Shown one piece after another: positions 9,410-19,356 of a stretch of DNA of 59,070 bases. A model generated the notes under the pieces. The model saw nothing but the letters and a program-made list of their open reading frames with translations, searched no databases and was not told where the DNA came from. Position 1 is the first letter of the stretch, and the number at the start of each line of letters is the position of its first letter. The translations under genes and the position numbers were made by a program. This DNA is from DATGZX01 sp035296965 (GTDB lineage Bacteria > Planctomycetota > Planctomycetia > Gemmatales > Gemmataceae), in the NCBI GenBank assembly GCA_035296965.1, contig DATGZX010000411.1, positions 1-59,070 of the forward strand, written 5' to 3'.

Positions 9410-11524
9410 ATGCAACCGCCTCGACGGAACCTTGCAGGGCGCTTCATCTTGGTCGTCGCCGGTTGCCTTGCGTTGGCCGGCCTCGCGCCGGCCGGCAAGG
9501 GCGGGCCCAACGATCTGGCAAGCTATGATGCCCTGATCAAACCCTCCGACCGCAAGCACTGGGCTTTCCAGCCGGTTCGCAGACCGGCACTCCCAATCGT
9601 CAAAAATGCTGCCTGGATGCGAAATCCCATCGACGCCTTCATCCTGGCCAAGCTGGAGGCGCGGAACTGGAGACCGGCTCCTGCTGCCCAGCCCCGCGCT
9701 CTGCTGCGCCGCTTGTTCTTCGACCTCTCGGGCCTGCCACCGACGTTGGCGGAGCAGGAAGCATTCTTGAAAGACCCGTCTCCGCAAGCTCTGGATCAGA
9801 TTGCTACTGAACTTTTGGCGCGTCCCACCTATGGCGAACGCTGGGCCAGGCACTGGCTCGACCTGGTTCGCTATGCGGAAACCAACGGCTACGAGCGGGA
9901 CGCCACCAAGCCCAACGTCTGGCGCTATCGGGATTATGTCATCACGGCGCTGAACGGGGATAAGCCGTTCGATCGCTTTATCCTCGAACAATTGGCTGGG
10001 GATGAACTGCCGGACGTGAGTTCGGAGTCGCTCATCGCCTCGGGTTACTGCCGACTCGGTCCCTGGGATGACGAGCCGGCCGATCCCAAGGAGGATCGTT
10101 TCGATCAACTGGACGACATGGTGAGCACGACATCCCTGGCTTTCCTGGGATTGAGCCTCGGTTGCGCGCGCTGCCACAATCACAAATTCGATGCCCTGAC
10201 CCAGCACGATTACTACCGGATGGTGGCGATTTTCGACCCGCTGCAACGCCCCAAAAGTGGCCGCTCCGAGCTGGACAAACCCGCGGCTTCACGGGACCAG
10301 ATCATCGCCAGGGCCGGGCGCGAGGCTGCCGTGGCACTGGCCGGATTCGAGACGCCACTTTCAACGCTTGGCCCCGCACCGCTGTCCATCTCGTCGGTCG
10401 TTTCGCTCCGTCTGGTGGCCGAAGCGCGCGATCCGTATGCGGCACTTCCGCGTGGTTATTTCCTGGTCGAACCCTCTGTCAAGCCGCCTGCCACCCATCT
10501 ACTCATTCGCGGCAAGGCCTCGCGGCCCGGTCCCGAAGTGGCGCCGGGAATGCCTGCCGTCCTGGTATCAAGCCAACCTTCGTTTCCAGCCGCGGGAGAG
10601 CGAAGCACCCTTCGGAGGCTCACCCTTGCCAATTGGATCGCCAGCCCCGCGAATCCGCTCACGGCGCGCGTGATCGTCAATCGAGTTTGGCAATTTCACT
10701 TCGGCGAGGGATTGGTCCGCACGCCCAGCGACTTCGGAGTCATGGGCGAGCCGCCGACGCATCCGGAACTCCTCGACTGGCTGGCCGATTGGTTCGTCAA
10801 GGAAGGTTGGTCGCTCAAGAAGCTGCACCGGCTGATCGTTACCAGCAATGCTTATCGCATGAGCAAGGCCTGGAACCCGGAATACGGGGCCCAGGATCCC
10901 GAGAACCTCTTGCTCTGGCGCATGCACTACCGCCGGCTGGAAGTGGAGGCGATGCGCGATTCCATTCTCGCCGTCAGCGGTCAGCTCAACCGCACGATGT
11001 TCGGACCGAGCATGTATCCGGAAATTCCCAGGGAGGCGCTCGCGGGACATAGCGATCCCGACCAGATCTGGAAGCCGTTCAACGAACGCGAGGCTTCGCG
11101 ACGGACGATCTATGCATTCATCAAGCGCTCGATGGTCGTGCCGATGCTCGAAGTTCTCGATCTATGCGATACCGCGCGCTCGTCGGCCAAGCGGAGCGTG
11201 ACCACCGTGGCCCCGCAGGCCTTGAGTCTGTTCAACGGGGCATTCGTGAACCGTCAGGCGCGCTATCTGGCGCAGCGGCTGTTGCGCGAAGTCGGCCAGG
11301 ATCCGGCAAAACAGGTGGAACGAGCCTACCTATTGGCGCTCTGCCGGCCTCCTACACGGAGCGAGCGCGATGCCCTGGTGGAATTCTTGAGGAATGAAAC
11401 CGAGAGCTTGTCCAACGAAGCCGGCCCACGGCAGGATCGCGGCAGTGCCGCGGCTCGTGAGCAGGCCCTGCAGCAAGCTTGTCGCGTTCTCTTCAATCTG
11501 AATGAGTTCGCCTACACGGATTGA
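9410..11524 (+). CDS. DUF1549/DUF1553 domain protein
   Basis: A 704-residue exported planctomycete protein. A signal peptide (LVVAGCLALAGLAPAGK) is followed by the DUF1549 region, with NPIDAFILAKLEA, LLRRLFFDLSGLPPT and GERWARHWLDLVRYAETNGYE. A single haem-type CARCH motif follows in GCARCHNHKFD, then a short linker. The DUF1553 region contains RLTLANWIASPANPLTARV and RVWQFHFGEG. The N-terminal cytochrome C-like domain often found in this family is absent. The ATG at 9410 has GGGAGA upstream. The gene is followed 19 bases later by a DUF1501 gene, a pairing repeated many times in planctomycete genomes. Proposed roles centre on sulfated polysaccharide breakdown, but no function is established. 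Confidence 0.92.
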   Translation: MQPPRRNLAGRFILVVAGCLALAGLAPAGKGGPNDLASYDALIKPSDRKHWAFQPVRRPALPIVKNAAWMRNPIDAFILAKLEARNWRPAPAAQPRALLRRLFFDLSGLPPTLAEQEAFLKDPSPQALDQIATELLARPTYGERWARHWLDLVRYAETNGYERDATKPNVWRYRDYVITALNGDKPFDRFILEQLAGDELPDVSSESLIASGYCRLGPWDDEPADPKEDRFDQLDDMVSTTSLAFLGLSLGCARCHNHKFDALTQHDYYRMVAIFDPLQRPKSGRSELDKPAASRDQIIARAGREAAVALAGFETPLSTLGPAPLSISSVVSLRLVAEARDPYAALPRGYFLVEPSVKPPATHLLIRGKASRPGPEVAPGMPAVLVSSQPSFPAAGERSTLRRLTLANWIASPANPLTARVIVNRVWQFHFGEGLVRTPSDFGVMGEPPTHPELLDWLADWFVKEGWSLKKLHRLIVTSNAYRMSKAWNPEYGAQDPENLLLWRMHYRRLEVEAMRDSILAVSGQLNRTMFGPSMYPEIPREALAGHSDPDQIWKPFNEREASRRTIYAFIKRSMVVPMLEVLDLCDTARSSAKRSVTTVAPQALSLFNGAFVNRQARYLAQRLLREVGQDPAKQVERAYLLALCRPPTRSERDALVEFLRNETESLSNEAGPRQDRGSAAAREQALQQACRVLFNLNEFAYTD

Positions 11525-11543
11525 CCCCTTGGGGATCTGAAGC

Positions 11544-13025
11544 ATGGCTGACGCCTCGAGTCGTTACGTCCCGAACCGCACTCCCTGCGGCAGAACGCGC
11601 CGGGAATTCCTGTGGGAAGTCGGCGGCGGTTTTGCAGGCCTCGCACTGATCGATCTCCTCGCGCGCGACGGCTTCTTCGAGCAGCAAGCACGGGCGGGCG
11701 AGACCGCGGGTGCCGCTCCCTATCTGCTCGCGCCCAAGAACCCACATTTCCCAGCCAAGGCCAAGCATGCGGTTTTCCTGTTCATGAACGGCGCCCCGAG
11801 CCACGTGGACACTTTCGACTACAAACCAGCTTTGACCAAGTTCAACGGCAGTCCCTACAAGGGCGACACCTCGGTCGGCTCCAACGGCCGGCCCATTGGC
11901 AATCTGATGCAGACGCCCTTCAAGTTCCGCAAGCATGGCCAGAGCGGCCTGGAAATCAGCAGCCTCTTTCCCCACATTTCCCGCTTCGCCGACGACCTTT
12001 GCGTGATCAAATCGCTTTACACGGATACAGCTGCACATGCCTCCGGCTGCCTGCAGATGAATACAGGCGTCGTGCAGATCGGCAAACCGAGCCTCGGCGC
12101 CTGGCTGAGCTACGGCCTGGGAACGATCAACGACAGCCTGCCCAGTTTCGTGGTCATGACCGACCCGCGCGGCGGGCCGATCGGCAGCGCCTCCAACTGG
12201 TCCGGCGGTTTTATGCCGGCCGCGTACCAGGGGACTCTCTTTCGCAGCCAGGGCGTCCCCCTTCTCGATCTGGCCACACCGCCAGGCATCAGCAATCGCA
12301 CGCAGCGCGATTCGCTCGATCTGCTCGCGCGCCTGAACCACGAACACCTCCAGTCCCGGCCCGGCGATTCCGAGCTTGCCGCTCGCATCCAATCGTATGA
12401 ACTGGCTTACCGCATGCAGACGACCGCCGCCGAGGTCGTCGATCTAAACCGCGAGGATGGGAAGACCAAAGAGATGTACGGACTGAACGATAAGCGCACG
12501 GCTGACTTTGGCAGAAAGTGTCTGATCACGCGCCGGTTGCTCGAAAAGGGTGTGCGCTTCATCCAGCTTTACTCCGGCGGCGGCCACCTGGAGGAAACCT
12601 GGGACGGCCACAGCGATTGCATCGGCAACCACAAACTGCATGCAGGCGAAACCGACCAGCCGATTGCAGCACTGATGACCGACCTGAAGCGGAACGGACT
12701 CTTGGACGAGACTTTGCTGATCTGGGGCGGCGAATTTGGCCGCACGCCCACGAGCGAGGGCGTGGGCAAACCAGGCCGAGATCACAACCCGCATGGTTTT
12801 TCGATGTGGTTAGCCGGCGCTGGCGTCAAAGGTGGACAGGCCATTGGCGCAACGGACGAAATCGGCTTCCGTGCCGTTCAGGACCGCTGTCATGTCTCGG
12901 ATTTTCATGCGACCATTCTGCACCTGATGGGACTCGATCACACCAAGCTGACGTACCTGTTTCAGGGACTCAAGCAGCGCTTGACGGGGGTACGCGGGAA
13001 TGTGGTGGATCGAGTTCTGGCATGA
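11544..13025 (+). CDS. DUF1501 domain protein with Tat signal
   Basis: A 493-residue member of the DUF1501 family, distantly sulfatase/alkaline-phosphatase-like. The N-terminus carries a twin-arginine motif (TRREFLWEVGGGFAGLALIDLLA). Family motifs visible are FLFMNGAPSHVDTFDYKP, WGGEFGRTPTSEG and GRDHNPHGFSMWLAGAGVKGG. It lies directly after the DUF1549/DUF1553 gene and is very likely co-transcribed. It is exported folded through Tat, so the likely location is the periplasm or outer surface. The biochemical role is unknown. Confidence 0.93.
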   Translation: MADASSRYVPNRTPCGRTRREFLWEVGGGFAGLALIDLLARDGFFEQQARAGETAGAAPYLLAPKNPHFPAKAKHAVFLFMNGAPSHVDTFDYKPALTKFNGSPYKGDTSVGSNGRPIGNLMQTPFKFRKHGQSGLEISSLFPHISRFADDLCVIKSLYTDTAAHASGCLQMNTGVVQIGKPSLGAWLSYGLGTINDSLPSFVVMTDPRGGPIGSASNWSGGFMPAAYQGTLFRSQGVPLLDLATPPGISNRTQRDSLDLLARLNHEHLQSRPGDSELAARIQSYELAYRMQTTAAEVVDLNREDGKTKEMYGLNDKRTADFGRKCLITRRLLEKGVRFIQLYSGGGHLEETWDGHSDCIGNHKLHAGETDQPIAALMTDLKRNGLLDETLLIWGGEFGRTPTSEGVGKPGRDHNPHGFSMWLAGAGVKGGQAIGATDEIGFRAVQDRCHVSDFHATILHLMGLDHTKLTYLFQGLKQRLTGVRGNVVDRVLA

Positions 13026-13063
13026 GGGTTCACGACCTCGGCCGAAGAGCCTGATCCACAAAC

Positions 13064-13125
13064 ACCCGGCCCCTTACGGGGCTCGGCTCATCCGCGGGTG
13101 AGCCGAGCCCCGTAAGGGGCCGGGT
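13064..13125. repeat. Large intergenic palindrome, copy 1 of 3
   Basis: A perfect 27-base inverted repeat (ACCCGGCCCC... at 13064-13090, complement at 13099-13125) with an eight-base centre that itself holds CCGCGG. It lies 38 bases after the DUF1501 stop and before the converging acyl-CoA dehydrogenase gene. The same outer sequence ACCCGGCCC...GGGCCGGGT is found at 31203-31261 and 36990-37050. Confidence 0.85.
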
Positions 13126-13166
13126 ACCGTGAGCCCTTCACTCGAGAATTGTTGTCTGACTTTCCG

Positions 13167-14936
13167 CTAACTCCCCAAAAACGTATTCGCCGTGGTCGTC
13201 GTCATCTCGTCATCATTCTCGGTCAACGCCGCCAGATTCTGGCGAATGCGGCGGTCGGCCAGCTTCATGAAGTAGCGACCGGCAATCACTTCTCGATTGA
13301 GTTCCGCCGGGCTGCCGTTGCCCATGGTCAAGAGTTGATCCAGCCGACTGAGCGTGCAGCTTGATGCGTAAAGCTCGCACGCCGCTTCCGAGATGCGTTC
13401 CTGGACATATTGCCGCTCCAGGATCGCTTCCTTGTAGCGGATCAGCACGCCCTGAACGGCTCGGCCGAACTCTGCAACGCGCTTGCCGAGATCGTGTGCT
13501 TCGGATCGGAGGCTCACGCTCTGGACCGGCACCTCGGGCGTGCTCAGCCGGGATTCCAATTGTTTGCGGCCGAAACTGAAGAGGGCCCCGAAATCGCGAA
13601 CCGGATGCGCGAGGGCATTTTTCACGTTCAGGAGTTGGTCGCCCACACTCTTCATGCCGACCATGGCGATGAAGGCACGCAACACGTCGTTGGCCCCCTC
13701 GCCGATCTGGTTGATGCGCGCGTCGCGCATCATGCGTTCGTACGGCTCGTTCGTGAAGTAGGCCTGGCCGCCATAAATCTGAATCGTGTCGTTGACGATT
13801 TGCCAGAGTGCCTCGGTCGACCAGACCTTGAGCATGGCGGTTTCGAGCATGTAGTCCTCGGCGCCACGGTCGATGAAGCTAGCACACTGACTGACGGTCG
13901 CCTCCATCGCAAAGGCATGGGCAGCCATGTAGGCGATCTTCTTCTTGACCAGCTCGAACTCGCTGAGCGTCTGCTTGAATTGCACGCGTTTCTTGGCATG
14001 AGCAATGGCAGCTTTCAAGCAGACCTTGCTCGCCCCCGTGCAACTGGCGCCGAAGGTGGTCCGGCCAAAATCGAGCACGGTCAGCGCGACGCGCAATCCC
14101 TTACCGACTTGGCCGAGCACATTCTCGGCCGGCACCGGCATATTGCGGAAGGCGAGGCGGGCGGTCGCGGTGCCGCGAATGCCGCACTTGGGCATGCGTG
14201 CTTCCACGACCTCGAAACCAGGCATGTCCGGCGTAACCAGGAAGGCAGTTACCTTCGTATCGTTGCTGCCGGCGACCGGCGTTCGAGCCATCACCGTGAG
14301 GACTTTGGCGATCGCGCCGTTGGTGATGTAACGCTTCTCGCCGTTGAGGATATAGGTGCGTCCGTCCGGACTGGGAGTCGCGGTGGTTTGCACGTTTGCC
14401 GCGTCGGAACCGGCTTGCGGCTCGGTCAGAGCAAATGCGGCCAAATCCTGCCCTCGGACCAGGGACGGCAGCCAGCGCCGCTTTTGTTCATCGGTTCCGA
14501 AAAGCAGCAGGGATCGAATGCCAATGCTGTGGTGGGCATTGACGAAGATCGCCGTCGCGGGGCAATGGCCGCCGATGACTTCCATGATGCGGCAATAGCC
14601 AAGCTGCGAGAACCCCTTGCCGCCAAATTCGGGGGGCGCGGTCATGCCCAGCACGCCGAGTCGTGCCAGTCCATCGATCACACTCTGGGGAATCTCGGCG
14701 TTGCGGTCGATCGCAGCGGCATCGATGCTCTCCTCGGCAAAGCGACGCACTTCCGCGACCTCCTTGGCCACCGTGTCGCGCTCTTCCTGCTTGATCTCGG
14801 GATAAGGAAATACCAGCGCTGCGTTGAAATGTCCGAAAAACAGACCTTTGGCAAAACCGAGCGTCTGCGGACCGGAAAACAATAACTCCTCGGCCTGCTG
14901 TCTTTGCTCGGCAATTTGCTGGGCCGTCAACGCCAT
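13167..14936 (-). CDS. Acyl-CoA dehydrogenase family protein, long form
   Basis: A 589-residue flavoprotein. The N-terminal helical domain starts after about 60 residues, followed by FALTEPQAGSDAANVQTTA (flavin/substrate region). The C-terminal helical domain contains YGGQAYFTNEPYERMMRDA and the catalytic-base position in INQIGEGANDVLR, where the Glu is kept. About 180 further residues extend past the core as in very-long-chain acyl-CoA dehydrogenase and ACAD9-like enzymes. It probably catalyses FAD-dependent alpha-beta oxidation of an acyl-CoA. Chain length cannot be inferred. It is 15 bases from the end of the divergent-in-function TPR gene on the same strand, so the two may be co-transcribed. 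Confidence 0.92.
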   Translation of the reverse strand: MALTAQQIAEQRQQAEELLFSGPQTLGFAKGLFFGHFNAALVFPYPEIKQEERDTVAKEVAEVRRFAEESIDAAAIDRNAEIPQSVIDGLARLGVLGMTAPPEFGGKGFSQLGYCRIMEVIGGHCPATAIFVNAHHSIGIRSLLLFGTDEQKRRWLPSLVRGQDLAAFALTEPQAGSDAANVQTTATPSPDGRTYILNGEKRYITNGAIAKVLTVMARTPVAGSNDTKVTAFLVTPDMPGFEVVEARMPKCGIRGTATARLAFRNMPVPAENVLGQVGKGLRVALTVLDFGRTTFGASCTGASKVCLKAAIAHAKKRVQFKQTLSEFELVKKKIAYMAAHAFAMEATVSQCASFIDRGAEDYMLETAMLKVWSTEALWQIVNDTIQIYGGQAYFTNEPYERMMRDARINQIGEGANDVLRAFIAMVGMKSVGDQLLNVKNALAHPVRDFGALFSFGRKQLESRLSTPEVPVQSVSLRSEAHDLGKRVAEFGRAVQGVLIRYKEAILERQYVQERISEAACELYASSCTLSRLDQLLTMGNGSPAELNREVIAGRYFMKLADRRIRQNLAALTENDDEMTTTTANTFLGS

Positions 14937-14951
14937 GAAAATTCTCCTCGG

Positions 14952-16280
14952 TTAATCGACTCCCGACGTCCGGGCATCAGAGATGGTATACAGGAAATTC
15001 TCAGGATCCGTGCTGTTCAGCGTTAGCTTCCCTGTTATTTTTATCGACCCGCGCGTGAATGTCGCGGTCTTTCCAGAGGGAAGTACGACCATGACGATTC
15101 CCGTGATGGCCGGAGTCTCGCAATACCAGCAGCCCACAGGGTATTCGATCAGCATGAACGTCCGCGACTGCAGATCTTCGCCCAAGGGTTGCATGAAGCC
15201 ACTGAGCGAGACTTGCCTGCCGTCCAGCTCCTGGAGGTATTTCGCAAACGTCGGCCTCGATTGGCGGTCCAGCGACGTATCGGCAAGCACCGCCCAGGGA
15301 AGCGGATTGATCCCGTCGGCAGTGATAGGAGGCAAGCTTGCCATATCCAGCCTGTTCAAGAGCGGCCGTTTGGAACGGGCCTGCAGCAGGCCTGCATGAC
15401 CTTCATGGGCGAGCTGGGATGAAGCGCCCCCTCCGTTCCGCGCAAGCTCGTCGGCTGCGGTCCGAACCAGCCTGCGATGCTGTCTCAACTCCCCAGCGTG
15501 CATGCCGAACTCCGTCACACAGCCATCCATGATTGCCGCTGCCGTCTTGACGTCGCCATGCGCATTGGCTAGTTCCGCCAATTGCCAGAGAAGCCTGCCA
15601 TCGGCGGGTAACCAAAGGGCCACGCGCTGGACCTGAGCAACCGCGTCGGAAGGAAGCTTGCCACGCTGGCCGCGGGCCAGCTTGCCCGGCGCATACGTGC
15701 CCTGGTCGCCCACGAAGGAAAGACCGAACAGGTCGTCAAGATCCTGTGCGTCCCGTGGCTGACGCTGTCGCAAGCGAACCAGCTTGAGCTGTAACTCCTC
15801 AGCCTTCTGCAGCTTGCCTGGTGCGAGCCGGACCGCCTCCTGCAACGACTCGGCGGCCTGAGCCAGCTCTCCCTGCGTCTGCCAGGCGGTGCCAAGGTTG
15901 GCCACGATGCTGAAATGCTTGGGGTGCTCGCGATGAGCGGCACGCAAGAGCGCCACCGCCTTGGCAGATTCGCCAAGCCGGATGTAGATCGCGCCAAGAT
16001 CAGCCGACTCGTCCGCGGTCAGAGGGTGCTGCCGTCCTGTCTTTTCCAGGCGAGCTGCGTCCCGTTCGTAGCGAACGCGCATGGGACTGGCGGGCAGCTT
16101 GGCCGTTGGCCGCACGGCGATATTCCGCAGGACCCGTTGATCGAGCAAGAATCCGGACCATTGCGAAGGCAATTCCGCGATGGATTCGCTAGAATAGTAA
16201 AGGCCGGCGTGAACCGTGGAAAGCGCCGTGCCCATCCAGAAGAGAACGGCGACAACAATCGATCCGCGAAGCCGGTGCAT
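14952..16280 (-). CDS. Exported TPR protein with DUF3299-like C-terminus
   Basis: A 442-residue protein. The signal peptide is SIVVAVLFWMGTALSTVHA. TPR-like helices sit around residues 85-170 (SADLGAIYIRLGESAKAVALL, FSIVANLGTAWQTQGELAQAAESLQEAV). A C-terminal domain of about 90 residues contains VSLSGFMQPL and MLIEYPVGCWYCETP, resembling DUF3299. The paired Cys in CWYCE could bind a metal or form a disulfide. It lies just upstream of the acyl-CoA dehydrogenase on the same strand. The role is unknown; the location is probably periplasmic. Confidence 0.75.
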   Translation of the reverse strand: MHRLRGSIVVAVLFWMGTALSTVHAGLYYSSESIAELPSQWSGFLLDQRVLRNIAVRPTAKLPASPMRVRYERDAARLEKTGRQHPLTADESADLGAIYIRLGESAKAVALLRAAHREHPKHFSIVANLGTAWQTQGELAQAAESLQEAVRLAPGKLQKAEELQLKLVRLRQRQPRDAQDLDDLFGLSFVGDQGTYAPGKLARGQRGKLPSDAVAQVQRVALWLPADGRLLWQLAELANAHGDVKTAAAIMDGCVTEFGMHAGELRQHRRLVRTAADELARNGGGASSQLAHEGHAGLLQARSKRPLLNRLDMASLPPITADGINPLPWAVLADTSLDRQSRPTFAKYLQELDGRQVSLSGFMQPLGEDLQSRTFMLIEYPVGCWYCETPAITGIVMVVLPSGKTATFTRGSIKITGKLTLNSTDPENFLYTISDARTSGVD

Positions 16281-16423
16281 GCCAGAACCGCTCCTTTTGA
16301 CAACGGTAAGGTCAGTTTAGCAGCGGTCAGGTCCGGGAGCAAAGGCGACCCTTCTTTGCGGAAGGCCGGGAGCGAGCGGCCCTATGCAGTTCGCTTCATG
16401 ACATCCAACGAGGGGGACCACTT

Positions 16424-16882
16424 ATGAAACTGACGGTCTTGTCGCGCTCCGAAGGCGACCTGGTTTACGTGGAATGCGAAGGGCGCATTTCGAACCCTCG
16501 CTCTCAGGAAGAGAGCGCCCCGGTCGACGCCGTCCTGAAAAGCGATTGCAATTGGCGCAGCATCCTGCTGAATCTGGAAAATACCTACGACATCGATACC
16601 AGTGGCCTCAGCTGGCTGATGACCAAGCATGCCCAGTTGAAGCAGATGGGCGGCAAGCTGATCCTGCATTCCGTCCCCGACGTGGTTATCCGCGTGATCG
16701 ATGTACTCAAACTGGCCCCCAATTTCTATATCGCCGCGAACGAAACGGCTGCGCGTGAGTTGGCCTTGCGCGATCGGCCACCTGCCCCTCAGACCCCGCC
16801 GGGCTCTCCTGCACCGGTTTCCGAAGCGAACTACACGATCGCAGGCGACACGAAGCCGAATTCGCAGGACGTCTTCATTTAG
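16424..16882 (+). CDS. STAS-domain protein (anti-sigma-factor-antagonist-like)
   Basis: A 152-residue cytoplasmic protein. The STAS fold covers roughly residues 5-105, with the phospho-acceptor loop DIDTSGLSWL (Asp-Thr-Ser-Gly) followed by KQMGGKLILHSVPDVVIRVIDVLKL. A Pro/Ser-rich tail of about 40 residues follows. In SpoIIAA-like partners the loop Ser is phosphorylated by an anti-sigma kinase; no such kinase or sigma factor is adjacent here. The ATG has no strong Shine-Dalgarno sequence, although GAGGGGG lies 8-14 bases upstream. Confidence 0.85.
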   Translation: MKLTVLSRSEGDLVYVECEGRISNPRSQEESAPVDAVLKSDCNWRSILLNLENTYDIDTSGLSWLMTKHAQLKQMGGKLILHSVPDVVIRVIDVLKLAPNFYIAANETAARELALRDRPPAPQTPPGSPAPVSEANYTIAGDTKPNSQDVFI

Positions 16883-16961
16883 CACTGCATTTCAAAATCT
16901 CTAGGGCGCATAGGACCAATGGGGCCAATTCTGACCCATTGCTGACTCGGATAGCTTCAGT

Positions 16962-18431
16962 TCACTTTGCTGGCTGCCGGCGTTTTGCCGCGTCCCAAAG
17001 GCGAAAGACCAGATCGGTGCCGGGCTTGATCGGATTCGAGGGGTCTGCTTTGCCTCCATCGTCAATGCCGTCCGGACCAACGGAATAGATCGCCACGCCG
17101 TCGCCCAGACGGCGGTAGCGAATGGCCTTGCCGTCGAAGGGATCCTTGGGAATTCCCGAGAGAAGCATTGGGACAAGTTGATCCAGCGAATCCGGCCAGT
17201 GCCCGTGAGCCAGCCGGTAGCGTTCGACCGCCAGGGCCACAATGCCGCAGCGCAACTCCGCCTGGTTACGCAGGAATGACTCCGCCACCTTGAGTACGGC
17301 TGGCAGAGTCAAATTAACCCAAACGCTGGGGGGCATGACCCAATCAGCCAAGCTGGGACGGTTTTTTACCATTCCGATTACTCTCGATGTCAGCTTCTCG
17401 AATCCTTCCTTCTGCTTCTCGGGGGGCAAACCGGCGATATCAACCGCCTCGGTCATCATTTCAAGGAGGACTGCGTGACTTCTCTTCCAAATGGCTCCTC
17501 CCAGCGGCGGCAGAGAGGGGGCAGCACTTGGCGCCCCGCCAGGGGCAAAACGCTGCAACTCCCCTCGCTCAAGCCATCCCATCGATTCATGGCATAAGGC
17601 ACGCTCAGTGCGCAAGGCATGGAGCAGAATAGGTTGGGCCTCTTCCTCTTCCAGACGCGCCTGGGTGGTCCGCAGGGCATTTTCAGATGCTTGCCCTTGC
17701 GCCAAGGTCCGTTCGATGCTGCTTAGCGCCACGCGCCTGCATGCAAGCCGAACCAGCAGGGCGCCCGTGCCGGGATAGTCCCCGATGGATATGCCTGCAC
17801 TCAGCACGCAGCGGCCCGACTGCAACGCCTCGTCAATCTTTTGATCTTGGGCGAGGAGCATGGCATTGAGCCACATCAGGCGAGCAACTTCGCGCTGACT
17901 TGTGGGAGAAGATGCGAGCAAGCTTTCCGGCAAGATACTCTGGTAATGGCCGGTCCGCAGATTGTCGAGCAAGCACGCCTCCGCCACAGCCGGTTTCGCC
18001 CTTTGTATCGCAGCACCGAGATTTTTCGCTTCCACTTGGGTCAGTTGCGCATACGGCGGGACGTCCCGAAGCCGATCTTCAAGCTTTTCATTGGTGCCCT
18101 TGTTGTTGCTCTGGGGCAGCCCCTGCACCCAGTGTTTTGCCAGCAGCCCGACGGCTTTCTCCACTTGCAAAGCGCCATTTTCCGCATCAGGGATGGCCGC
18201 ACGCTTGGCATCCAGTTCATCCCAGCGCCAGCCTGGATCGCTACGGTCAATCTCCGCCAGCACCCGGCTCAATCTGCTGCCGCTGGTGATGTCCAGATAA
18301 GTTTTCATTGCCAGTGCAATGGCAACGAGGACGACCAACGAAAGCCCCACACGTTTGACAATGCGTTTGAGGCGATGTCGGGTCTGAGGCTTTGGCGGCG
18401 CGGCCCCCGAGGCGGGATCGTAATTGGTCAT
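16962..18431 (-). CDS. Membrane-anchored protein with pseudopilin-like C-terminus
   Basis: A 489-residue protein with a basic N-terminus and one membrane segment (VGLSLVVLVAIALAM, about residues 27-42), then a helical region. The last 90 residues read AVERYRLAHGHWPDSLDQLV...PKDPFDGKAIRYRR...IYSVGPDGIDDGG. That pattern matches the C-terminal globular part of type II secretion pseudopilins such as GspG, including the acidic loop. A pilin-type N-terminal cleavage signal is absent. Similar planctomycete proteins are annotated as hypothetical. It converges on the STAS gene. The function is unknown. Confidence 0.7.
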   Translation of the reverse strand: MTNYDPASGAAPPKPQTRHRLKRIVKRVGLSLVVLVAIALAMKTYLDITSGSRLSRVLAEIDRSDPGWRWDELDAKRAAIPDAENGALQVEKAVGLLAKHWVQGLPQSNNKGTNEKLEDRLRDVPPYAQLTQVEAKNLGAAIQRAKPAVAEACLLDNLRTGHYQSILPESLLASSPTSQREVARLMWLNAMLLAQDQKIDEALQSGRCVLSAGISIGDYPGTGALLVRLACRRVALSSIERTLAQGQASENALRTTQARLEEEEAQPILLHALRTERALCHESMGWLERGELQRFAPGGAPSAAPSLPPLGGAIWKRSHAVLLEMMTEAVDIAGLPPEKQKEGFEKLTSRVIGMVKNRPSLADWVMPPSVWVNLTLPAVLKVAESFLRNQAELRCGIVALAVERYRLAHGHWPDSLDQLVPMLLSGIPKDPFDGKAIRYRRLGDGVAIYSVGPDGIDDGGKADPSNPIKPGTDLVFRLWDAAKRRQPAK

Positions 18432-18589
18432 TGGAACCTACTGGGCTCAATCGAGCTGGTGCAATCCCTCAGGTCGGAGTCGGTCGGGAGCTAGGCCACT
18501 TATTATCAAGCAGATGGATGCTGTGTTCAAGTGGGCCAGGGAGATTGACCAGTCGCAGCGAACGCTATCTAATAAGGCCGGAGTCAGTC

Positions 18590-19213
18590 ATGGTCACATA
18601 CGAACAACTTCTGGACCACAACCTCGATTGGGCGTTGAGAGAGGGCAGTATGCACTTCGAGAAGGAGAGTGCGGTTCACAAAACTCTTCAGAAGCTCGTC
18701 CGGCGATTGGATGAACATCGAATTCCCTACGCCTTGGTGGGCGGCATGGCGATGTTTTTCCATGGTTTTCGACGATTCACCGAGGATGTGGATGTTTTGG
18801 TTACGCGCGATGGCCTGAAGGAAGTGCATCTTCATCTGGACGGATTGGGCTATGTTCCCCCCTTCCCAGGCAGCAAACAGCTGCGGGACGCGGAATTCGG
18901 CGTTCGAATCGAGTTCTTGGTTACGGGGGACTATCCAGGGGACAGCAAGCCGAAGCCCGTTACCTTCCCGGACCCAGAATCCGCTAGCGTTGGCATCGAT
19001 GGCATTCGCTGTCTTCGGCTACCCAAATTAATCGAGTTGAAGCTCGCCTCCGGGATGACGAACCCTGGCCGGCTGATAGACCTTGCCGATGTCCAAAAGC
19101 TGATTCAGACGTTGGATCTACCTCTAGAATTTGCAGCGCAATTGGACCCCTTCGTACGCGACAAATACCTGGAACTTTGGCATGCCGTCCAGGACAACCC
19201 TCAGAGCCCCTGA
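18590..19213 (+). CDS. Nucleotidyltransferase-fold protein
   Basis: A 207-residue protein with the nucleotidyltransferase signature YALVGGMAMFFHGF followed by TEDVDVLV, where the two Asp are the metal ligands. Downstream is a helical part with LRLPKLIELKLASGM, as in AbiEii/MNT-like enzymes. I chose the ATG at 18590, which has GGAG upstream; the open frame extends further back to 18392 with no family similarity. No second toxin-antitoxin partner of obvious type lies next to it, so its role (RNA modification, antibiotic or protein nucleotidylation) is open. Confidence 0.8.
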   Translation: MVTYEQLLDHNLDWALREGSMHFEKESAVHKTLQKLVRRLDEHRIPYALVGGMAMFFHGFRRFTEDVDVLVTRDGLKEVHLHLDGLGYVPPFPGSKQLRDAEFGVRIEFLVTGDYPGDSKPKPVTFPDPESASVGIDGIRCLRLPKLIELKLASGMTNPGRLIDLADVQKLIQTLDLPLEFAAQLDPFVRDKYLELWHAVQDNPQSP

Positions 19214-19356
19214 AGGGCTGCTTAGAAAGAATGCACGTATGCCACGCTTCAAGACATCGGTCTTGCGCCCCCAATTAAAGCTCTACCTCTCGAATGATCC
19301 TTAATTCTTTACGAGCAATAGATTTGCTTTAATTCGCAGTAGCCAGACATCGCATC

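Noticed and set aside
13410..14885. 491-codon plus-strand open frame
   Set aside because: It is the antisense shadow of the acyl-CoA dehydrogenase gene; its translation is low in hydrophobic pattern and has no motif.
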